From Vulcanimicrobiota bacterium (GTDB taxonomy: Bacteria; Vulcanimicrobiota; Vulcanimicrobiia; Vulcanimicrobiales; Vulcanimicrobiaceae), in contig JASHPC010000141.1 of NCBI GenBank assembly GCA_030038335.1, positions 1 to 5,170 on the forward strand: a stretch of 5,170 nt of DNA. Reading direction: 5' to 3'. Below are positions 1 to 5,170 of this stretch, in pieces (the stretch's first letter is position 1; each line of letters starts with the position of its first letter). Position numbers and translations under genes: made by a program. The notes beneath the pieces were generated by a model. The model made no database searches and was not told the DNA's origin. It saw only the letters and a list, made by a program, of their open reading frames with translations.

Positions 1-1
1 G

Positions 2-3000
2 GCTGCGAACCTGACGTCGCAAGTCCGCAACATCGCCGACGTGACGACCGCCGTCGCAAACGGAGACCTCTCGAGAAAGATTACCGTCAGCGTCCGCGGT
101 GAGATCGCGGAGCTCAAGAACACGATCAACACGATGGTCGACCAGCTCAACGCCTTCGCATCCGAGGTGACCCGAGTCGCGCGCGAAGTCGGCTCCGAAG
201 GTAAGCTCGGCGGCCAGGCCGACGTCAAAGGCGTCAGCGGCACGTGGAAGGACCTCACCGATTCGGTGAACGTCATGGCCTCGAACCTGACGTCGCAAGT
301 CCGCAACATCGCCGACGTGACAACTGCCGTCGCAACGGGCGACCTCTCGCGTAAGATCACGGTCGACGTCCGCGGCGAGATCGCGGAACTGAAGAACACG
401 ATCAACACGATGGTCGACCAGCTCAACGCCTTCGCATCCGAGGTGACCCGAGTCGCGCGCGAAGTCGGCTCCGAAGGTAAGCTCGGCGGTCAGGCCGACG
501 TCAAAGGCGTCAGCGGTACGTGGAAGGACCTCACCGATTCGGTGAACGTCATGGCCTCGAACCTGACGTCGCAGGTCCGCAACATCGCAGACGTGACGAC
601 GGCCGTCGCAACGGGCGACCTCTCGCGTAAGATCACGGTCGACGTCCGCGGCGAGATCGCAGAACTGAAGAACACGATCAACACGATGGTCGATCAGCTC
701 AACGCGTTTGCATCCGAAGTGACGCGCGTCTCGCGCGAGGTCGGATCCGAAGGCGTGCTCGGCGGCCAGGCACAAGTCGCGGGCGTCAGCGGTACCTGGA
801 AGGACCTCACCGACTCGGTGAACGTCATGGCCTCGAACCTGACGTCGCAAGTCCGTAACATCGCGAAGGTCACGATCGCCGTCGCAAACGGAGATCTTTC
901 CAAGAAGATCACGGTCAACGTTCGCGGCGAGATCGCGGAGCTCAAAGATACCGTCAACACGATGGTCGACCAGCTCAACGCCTTTGCATCCGAAGTGACG
1001 CGCGTCGCACGCGAGGTCGGCTCCGAGGGCGTGCTCGGCGGCCAAGCACACGTACAAGGCGTCAGCGGCGTTTGGAAGGATCTCACCGATAACGTCAACT
1101 CGATGGCAGCGAACCTAACGAACCAAGTTCGCGGTATCGCCGAAGTCGTAACCGGCGTCGCGAACGGTGACCTCAAGCGCAAGCTCACGCTGCAGGCGCG
1201 CGGTGAAATTGCGCAGCTCGCAGAGACGATCAACGGGATGATCGACACGCTCGCGACGTTCGCCGACCAGGTGACCACCGTTGCGCGCGAAGTCGGCTTC
1301 GAAGGCCGCCTCGGCGGACAGGCTGCGGTGCCGGGAGCTGCGGGTCTGTGGCGCGAGCTGACCGACAACGTGAACCAGCTCGCCGCGCAGCTTACGAACC
1401 AAATCCGCGCGATCTCTGAAGTCTCGACAGCGGTGACGAAGGGCGATCTTTCGCGAACGATCGAGATCGAAGCGCGCGGCGAGGTGGGTGAGCTCACGCG
1501 AATCGTCAACGAGATGATTCAGAATCTGCGCGACACGACGCGCAAGAACACCGAGCAGGACTGGTTCAAGACGAACCTCGCGCGTTTCACGTCGATGCTT
1601 CAGGGACAACGCGACATCCGCGTCGTCACGCAGCTCATCATGTCGGAGATCGCACCCCTCATCGGCGTTCAAACGGGAGCGTTTTACATTACCGAGACCG
1701 AGGGAGCGCCGCGCCTGCGCCTCATAGCGAGCTACGCCCTTCCAAAGGAACGCCGCGAACAGGAGACGATTCCATTCGGTGAAGGGCTTGTCGGACAGTG
1801 CGCCGTCGAAGGGCGTCGCGTCGTCCTCAACGATCTGCCTCCCGGATACCTGCGGATCGGCTCCGGCCTCGGCCACATGAACGCGACGAACACCGTCGTG
1901 CTTCCGGTGCTCTTCGAGGGCGAGATCCGGGCCGTCATCGAGCTCGCATCGCACCAGCGATTCAGCGAAATCCATCTTCTCTTCCTCGAGCAGCTCGTCC
2001 AGTCGATCGGCATCATGCTCAATACGATCACCGCCTCGATGCGTACGGAGGAGCTGCTCGAGCAGTCGCAATCGCTCACGACGGAGCTGCAGAGCCAGCA
2101 ACTCGAACTGAAGCAGACGAACGACGAGCTCGAAGAGAAGGCGCGCCTGCTTCAGGAGCGCAACGCGGAAGTCGAGCGTCGAACGCGCGAGATCGAAGAA
2201 GCGCGCACCGAGCTCGAAAAGAAGGCCGAACAGCTCGCGCTCACCTCGAAGTACAAGTCGCAGTTCCTTGCAAACATGTCGCACGAGCTGCGAACGCCGC
2301 TCAACAGCCTCTTGATCCTCTCGAAGCAACTCGCCGGAAACAGCGAAGGCAACATGACGCTCGAGCAGATCGAGTACGCCGAGACGATTCGCTCGGCGGG
2401 AACGGACCTGCTCACGCTCATCAACGACATTCTCGACCTCTCCAAGATCGAATCCGGCACGACGGCAATCGACCTTCAGGACGTCACGATCGAATCGATC
2501 GAAGCCGAGGTGCGCCGCACGTTCTCGCAAGTCGCAACCGACAAGGACCTTCGATTCGAAGTCACGCGCGACGAAGACGTCCCAGCGTCCATCGTGAGCG
2601 ACCCGACGCGCCTGCAGCAAGTGCTCAAGAACCTTCTCTCCAACGCGTTCAAGTTCACGAGCGCGGGATCCGTGACGCTCCACATCGGCATGGCCTACGA
2701 TCGCCTACTGCCGCTCCCCGGACCCGCGATTGCCTTCTCGGTGCGTGACACGGGCGTCGGCATCCAATCGGACAAGTTCAACGTCATTTTCGAAGCCTTC
2801 CAACAAGCGGACATGGGAACGTCGCGCAAGTTCGGCGGGACCGGGCTCGGCCTCGCGATCAGCCGCGAGATCGCTGGACTTCTCGGCGGCGAAGTCGGAA
2901 TCGAGAGCGACGTCGGCGTCGGATCGACGTTCACGTTCTACCATCCGGCGCATCGCCTCAGCTCGCAGCGCCAAGCGGTCCTCGACGCGGTACCGGCGAC

Positions 3001-4195
3001 TGACGACCGCGACACGATCGGCGCCGACGATCGAACGCTTCTCATCGTCGAGGACGATCGCACGTTTGCGAAGGTTCTCGCGGGATTCGCGCACGGCCGC
3101 GGTTTCAAGGCGCTCATCGCGCATAACGGCCGAGACGCCGCGGAGCTCGCAAATCGGTATCTGCCCGACGCGGTCACGCTCGACATCGCGCTTCCCGACG
3201 TTGACGGGTGGCAGTTGCTCGACGACCTCAAGCACTCGGCAGCAACGGCGCACATCCCCGTTCACGTCATCTCGGGTGGTGAGTACGAGGATCGCGCGAA
3301 GCAGGCCGGTGCGCTGGCATACGTGCAAAAGCCGGTTTCGGAAGAAGCGCTCATCCGCGCCTTCGACGATCTTCTCGGATTCGCGCAGAGCCGTCAACGA
3401 AACGTTCTCATCGTGGAAGACGACCTCACGCAGCTCAACTCGCTCGTAGGCCTTATTGGAACGGGCGAGATGCGCGTGACCGCCGTCACGTCGGCGGAGG
3501 CGGCGATAGGGGCCGTCGAGCAACAGACGTTCGACTGCGTCGTCATCGATCTCGGACTTCCCGACGTTCAGGGTGAGAGTCTCATCGAAACGCTTCGCTC
3601 TCGCGCGGACACCGAACGCGTACCGATCATCGTCTACACTGCGCGCGACCTCGACCGAGACGAGGAGGCGCGACTGCGACGCCTTGCGTCGACGATCATG
3701 GTGAAGGACGGGAGTGCGCCCGAGCGGCTGCTCGACGAATTGAACTTCTTCCTCCATCGCGTCGAGGCGGACCTCGGAGCGGCAAAGCGTTTACCTTCGG
3801 CGGTAGGGAGCGGTGACTCGCTCAAAGACAAGCGTCTTCTCATCGTCGACGATGACACGCGTAACATTTACGCGCTCGAGAAGGCTCTCAGCTCGTACGG
3901 GATGCACGTGCTCAGCGCGGAGAGCGGCCTGCAAGGCATCGAGAGGCTGCGCGCCGAGGGCTCCGTCGACATCGTCCTAATGGACATCATGATGCCTGAT
4001 ATGGACGGCTTCGAAACGATCCGCCGGATACGCTCGGAGAAGCGATTCTCCGACATCCCGATCATCGCGCTGACGGCAAAAGCGATGAAAGGCGATCGCG
4101 AGGCGTGCATCGCCGCTGGAGCCTCGGATTACGTGAGCAAGCCGGTCGACGTCGAGCGCCTCGTCTCCCTCTTCACGGTATGGTTGAACCGTTAA
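2..4195 (+). CDS. Poly-HAMP GAF hybrid sensor histidine kinase with three receiver domains (5' end outside window)
   Basis: This is a multi-domain hybrid histidine kinase; the frame is open to the left edge, so the true start lies upstream. Residues are numbered from the first whole codon (nt 2), with 1397 visible. Domains in order: HAMP array ~1-515; GAF ~536-673 (with an FGEGLVGQ stretch); Glu/Gln-rich coiled coil ~677-753; HisKA with phospho-acceptor His761 in an SHELRTP H-box (nt 2282-2284); HATPase_c with N-box Asn881, G1 box DTGVGI (Asp916) and G2 box GGTGLGL (~945-951). Three receivers follow: REC1 with Asp1061, Ser1091 and Lys1110; REC2 with Asp1183, Thr1213 and Lys1235; REC3 with Asp1328, Thr1358 and Lys1380. 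All catalytic motifs look intact, so autophosphorylation and His-to-Asp relay are expected from the family. No transmembrane segment or HPt domain is visible, so the visible part looks cytoplasmic. The signal and final output are unknown. The architecture resembles Nik1/Os-1-type kinases. The GTG at nt 41 is an internal Val codon of a repeat, not a start. Confidence 0.96.
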   Translation, partial: AANLTSQVRNIADVTTAVANGDLSRKITVSVRGEIAELKNTINTMVDQLNAFASEVTRVAREVGSEGKLGGQADVKGVSGTWKDLTDSVNVMASNLTSQVRNIADVTTAVATGDLSRKITVDVRGEIAELKNTINTMVDQLNAFASEVTRVAREVGSEGKLGGQADVKGVSGTWKDLTDSVNVMASNLTSQVRNIADVTTAVATGDLSRKITVDVRGEIAELKNTINTMVDQLNAFASEVTRVSREVGSEGVLGGQAQVAGVSGTWKDLTDSVNVMASNLTSQVRNIAKVTIAVANGDLSKKITVNVRGEIAELKDTVNTMVDQLNAFASEVTRVAREVGSEGVLGGQAHVQGVSGVWKDLTDNVNSMAANLTNQVRGIAEVVTGVANGDLKRKLTLQARGEIAQLAETINGMIDTLATFADQVTTVAREVGFEGRLGGQAAVPGAAGLWRELTDNVNQLAAQLTNQIRAISEVSTAVTKGDLSRTIEIEARGEVGELTRIVNEMIQNLRDTTRKNTEQDWFKTNLARFTSMLQGQRDIRVVTQLIMSEIAPLIGVQTGAFYITETEGAPRLRLIASYALPKERREQETIPFGEGLVGQCAVEGRRVVLNDLPPGYLRIGSGLGHMNATNTVVLPVLFEGEIRAVIELASHQRFSEIHLLFLEQLVQSIGIMLNTITASMRTEELLEQSQSLTTELQSQQLELKQTNDELEEKARLLQERNAEVERRTREIEEARTELEKKAEQLALTSKYKSQFLANMSHELRTPLNSLLILSKQLAGNSEGNMTLEQIEYAETIRSAGTDLLTLINDILDLSKIESGTTAIDLQDVTIESIEAEVRRTFSQVATDKDLRFEVTRDEDVPASIVSDPTRLQQVLKNLLSNAFKFTSAGSVTLHIGMAYDRLLPLPGPAIAFSVRDTGVGIQSDKFNVIFEAFQQADMGTSRKFGGTGLGLAISREIAGLLGGEVGIESDVGVGSTFTFYHPAHRLSSQRQAVLDAVPATDDRDTIGADDRTLLIVEDDRTFAKVLAGFAHGRGFKALIAHNGRDAAELANRYLPDAVTLDIALPDVDGWQLLDDLKHSAATAHIPVHVISGGEYEDRAKQAGALAYVQKPVSEEALIRAFDDLLGFAQSRQRNVLIVEDDLTQLNSLVGLIGTGEMRVTAVTSAEAAIGAVEQQTFDCVVIDLGLPDVQGESLIETLRSRADTERVPIIVYTARDLDRDEEARLRRLASTIMVKDGSAPERLLDELNFFLHRVEADLGAAKRLPSAVGSGDSLKDKRLLIVDDDTRNIYALEKALSSYGMHVLSAESGLQGIERLRAEGSVDIVLMDIMMPDMDGFETIRRIRSEKRFSDIPIIALTAKAMKGDREACIAAGASDYVSKPVDVERLVSLFTVWLNR
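41..1546 (+). repeat. In-frame tandem 276-bp repeats encoding a poly-HAMP array
   Basis: Units start at nt 41, 317, 593, 869 and 1145, and a final half unit spans about 1421-1546. The period is exactly 92 codons throughout, marked by a recurring GDL motif. Each full unit holds a canonical HAMP (GDLSRKI, then RGEIAEL, then the NTMVDQLNAF helix) and a second, HAMP-like linker (AREVGSEG, LGGQA, WKDLTD, then ASNLTSQV). Alternating canonical and divergent HAMP modules are known from Nik1-type kinases, where they relay signals to the kinase core. By hand alignment, units 1 and 2 differ at 2 of 92 residues, 2 and 3 at 5, and 3 and 4 at 16; units 5 and 6 are much more divergent. The recently amplified end is therefore the N-terminal one, and the units nearest GAF are old and specialised. 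Nt 2-40 belong to the end of a further unit, so the array extends upstream. Confidence 0.95.
4180..4195 (+). promoter_or_regulatory. 16-bp gene overlap, probable translational coupling site
   Basis: The CheR-like start codon ATG (4180-4182) lies inside the last codons of the kinase, whose TAA is at 4193-4195. The roughly 20 bases before the ATG are pyrimidine-rich with no purine-rich Shine-Dalgarno match. Initiation therefore probably depends on ribosomes that have just translated the kinase. The overlap itself is seen directly; the coupling is inferred. It would keep the two proteins in fixed proportion and argues for a shared pathway. Confidence 0.6.
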
Positions 4196-5052
4196 CCGTC
4201 GAGGAAGCCGCGAGCGCCGCGCTTTCGCTGCGACGCGACGAGCTGGCAGACATCGAGCTGCAGCTCTTCCTCGACGCGTTATTGCGGTACGGCTCGTGTG
4301 ACTTCCGGCAGTTCAACCAGTCGGTGCTGCGCAGGCGCGTCGCGGGTGCGATGCGAGCGCACGGCCTGGAGACGATCTCCGCGCTGCAAAACCTTCTTCT
4401 CCACGACGAACGCGCGCTCGCGTCGTTCGTCATCTCGATGCGCGGGAGCGGCTCGTCGCTCTTCTCCGATCCATCGTTCCTGCGAGCGTTCGTCAACAAC
4501 GTGATGCCGCTGCTGCGCACGTATCCTTTCGTTCGCGTCTGGATTCCCGGCAGTGCGACCGGCGGCGAGGCGTTTACGATCGCGGCGCTTCTCGCCGATG
4601 CAGGCATTCTCTCAAAGAGCCTCATCTATGCGACCTGCATCAACGATGCTTCCGTCGCCGTCGCGAAGATGGGACTCTGCGAACATACGGACGAGAACGA
4701 TCTCGCTACGCACGCGCGACAGGCGGGGCTCGAAGCACCAATCCACTCGTACTTCGAGGTGACGCAGCGCTACGCGATTCCGCGCGACGAGATTCGGGGC
4801 GGAATCACGTTCGGCCGGCACGATCCAGCCGCCGACGGCTCCATCAACGAGTTCGTTGCGATCGTCGCGCGCGGCTTGCTCCCGCTCTACAACGGTGCCG
4901 TCCAGTATCGTCTGCACCGCATCTTCTTCGAAAGCCTCGGGCACCTCGGCTTTCTCATGCTCGGAGCCGGCGAAAGCCTGACCGGGACGGTGCACGAGCG
5001 TGCGTTCCGCCAGGTCGTGCACGATCAGCCGATATTTCGGCGCATGCGCTAA
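4180..5052 (+). CDS. CheR-like methyltransferase-fold protein with degenerate SAM pocket, 290 aa
   Basis: The protein aligns, from memory of the family, with the short CheR proteins (about 270-290 aa, without the beta-subdomain) encoded next to hybrid kinases. Landmarks seen: an N-terminal helical region with YGSCDFRQF and LRRR (~37-53), an LFSDP block (~94-98), LLRTYPFVRVW (~111-121), the motif I position GSATGGE (~124-130), IYATCIND (~149-156), ADGSINEF (~218-225) and a C-terminal LMLGAGESL strand-turn (~259-267). Active CheR relatives usually read T-E-x-F-R-D, G-x-S-T-G-E-E, A-T/S-D-I and C-R-N-V at four of these places; here they read S-S-L-F-S-D, G-S-A-T-G-G-E, A-T-C-I and A-R-G-L. The acidic residue that normally holds the SAM ribose is Cys153, and the CRN Asn is Gly232. 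Glutamate methylation is therefore doubtful; a binding or scaffold role is an inference. The ATG at 4180 was chosen because it begins family-like sequence and overlaps the kinase stop by 16 bp. No CheB-like gene follows within the visible sequence. Confidence 0.85.
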   Translation: MVEPLTVEEAASAALSLRRDELADIELQLFLDALLRYGSCDFRQFNQSVLRRRVAGAMRAHGLETISALQNLLLHDERALASFVISMRGSGSSLFSDPSFLRAFVNNVMPLLRTYPFVRVWIPGSATGGEAFTIAALLADAGILSKSLIYATCINDASVAVAKMGLCEHTDENDLATHARQAGLEAPIHSYFEVTQRYAIPRDEIRGGITFGRHDPAADGSINEFVAIVARGLLPLYNGAVQYRLHRIFFESLGHLGFLMLGAGESLTGTVHERAFRQVVHDQPIFRRMR

Positions 5053-5104
5053 GAGCAGCGTCCGTTACGACGGGTTCTTACGTTTCCGAAGATCGAACAA
5101 GAGT
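5053..5104. other. 52-bp intergenic gap
   Basis: This short spacer separates the CheR-like stop from the next likely start. It holds a 4-bp inverted repeat (CCGT at 5062-5065, ACGG at 5070-5073, loop TACG) that is too weak to call a terminator, and no clear -35/-10 pair. A weak purine-rich patch (GAAGA, 5088-5092) lies about 12 bases before the ATG at 5105. The short gap and missing terminator are compatible with one operon. Confidence 0.5.
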
Positions 5105-5170
5105 ATGTCATCGGAAGCGCAACCGCAGTGGTTCGCGATCCTCCGCAATATCGTCGCCGACGGTATCATT
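5105..5170 (+). CDS. 5' end of a third gene, possibly a PAS-domain sensor (3' end outside window)
   Basis: An ATG at 5105 opens a frame of 22 codons that reaches the right edge without a stop, beginning MSSEAQPQWF and continuing AILRNIVADGII. The pattern of a hydrophobic helix followed by V-A-D-G-I-I resembles the first helix and strand of many PAS sensor domains, where a D-x-x-G-x-I-x-x-x-N stretch would come next; that part is not in the window. The ribosome binding site is weak: an AAGAG lies too close to the ATG, and a GAAGA lies rather far. The other two forward frames are also open across this stretch, so the frame choice rests on the ATG and the PAS-like look. A PAS sensor downstream would suit a signalling operon, but both gene and function are tentative. 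Confidence 0.45.
   Translation, partial: MSSEAQPQWFAILRNIVADGII

Noticed and set aside
41..43. GTG as start of the kinase
   Set aside because: It is the Val of a repeated I-A-D-V-T-T motif, and the frame stays open with HAMP-like residues back to nt 2.
41..1420. Tandem array read as CRISPR or satellite DNA
   Set aside because: The 276-bp units are contiguous, without spacers, in frame, and encode HAMP domains with synonymous third-position changes.
694..1509. Open frame on the - strand (271 codons) opposite HAMP units 3-6
   Set aside because: Its Ser/Thr/Arg-rich translation simply mirrors the repeated HAMP codons; the internal repetition comes from the sense gene.
41..1546. Chemoreceptor (MCP) identity suggested by the HAMP repeats
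   Set aside because: No MCP signalling hairpin is present; the array leads into GAF, HisKA and HATPase_c domains.
1115..2683. Long open frame on the - strand (522 codons) opposite the kinase
   Set aside because: It lies entirely opposite conserved HAMP, GAF and kinase-core coding sequence. Its translation is an Arg/Glu/Leu/Val/Asp-rich composition with no recognisable motif, as expected when GC-rich codons are read in reverse.
1798..2748. Open + strand frame of 316 codons in a second frame within the kinase
   Set aside because: Very Arg/Ala/His-rich out-of-frame translation of GC-rich DNA, overlapping the intact GAF and HisKA sequence.
2730..3449. Open + strand frame of 239 codons within the kinase
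   Set aside because: Ser/Arg-rich out-of-frame shadow of the HATPase and receiver codons.
2705..3757. Open frame on the - strand (350 codons) opposite the HATPase and receivers
   Set aside because: Same shadow composition, with no domain motif, and it sits opposite well-conserved catalytic sequence.
4105..4179. Upstream in-frame ATG for the CheR-like gene
   Set aside because: The extra 25 residues are an Arg-rich readthrough of REC3 codons with no family likeness; the ATG at 4180 starts the plausible protein.
4612..5022. Open frame on the - strand opposite the CheR-like gene
   Set aside because: No motif, and it sits opposite a recognisable CheR-fold sequence; a composition shadow.
5061..5075. 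Small hairpin after the CheR-like stop as a terminator
   Set aside because: The stem has only four strong pairs plus two possible wobbles, and no T-tract follows.

Overview
The window is dense, GC-rich bacterial coding DNA (roughly 60% G+C by eye), all genes on the + strand. It is almost filled by one very large sensory hybrid histidine kinase (open at the left edge, ending at 4195). A small CheR-like methyltransferase-fold gene (4180-5052) overlaps its end by 16 bp, and the first 22 codons of a third reading frame start at 5105 and run off the right edge. No tRNA, rRNA, insertion sequence, CRISPR array or convincing terminator was seen. The taxon cannot be fixed from this sequence. The codon use (many TCG, GCG, CTC and GTC codons) and the poly-HAMP/GAF/multi-receiver kinase suit a GC-rich environmental bacterium such as an actinobacterium, myxobacterium or member of a candidate phylum (Eremiobacterota-like is a guess only).

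Layout: nt 2-1546 encode a poly-HAMP array with an exact 92-residue (276-bp) period. There are five full units and a final half unit, and the array continues upstream of the window. Nt ~1600-2060 encode a GAF domain, ~2060-2270 a Glu/Gln-rich coiled coil, and ~2250-2940 the HisKA and HATPase_c kinase core. Nt ~3030-4190 encode three receiver domains in a row, each with an intact phospho-acceptor Asp. The architecture resembles the bacterial relatives of fungal group III (Nik1/Os-1-type) kinases.

The two complete 3' elements are probably co-translated. A signal sensed upstream, or by GAF, would pass through the stacked HAMP units to the kinase core and then to the C-terminal receivers. No HPt domain or DNA-binding output is visible, so the final target lies elsewhere. 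The downstream CheR-like protein keeps the family's fold signature but has lost several residues that normally hold S-adenosylmethionine, so it may be a non-catalytic partner rather than an enzyme.

The two most notable observations are at DNA and protein level respectively. HAMP unit 2 is a visible mosaic of units 1 and 3, a footprint of unequal crossing-over or gene conversion. The CheR-like gene shows concentrated loss of active-site residues while keeping a complete open frame.
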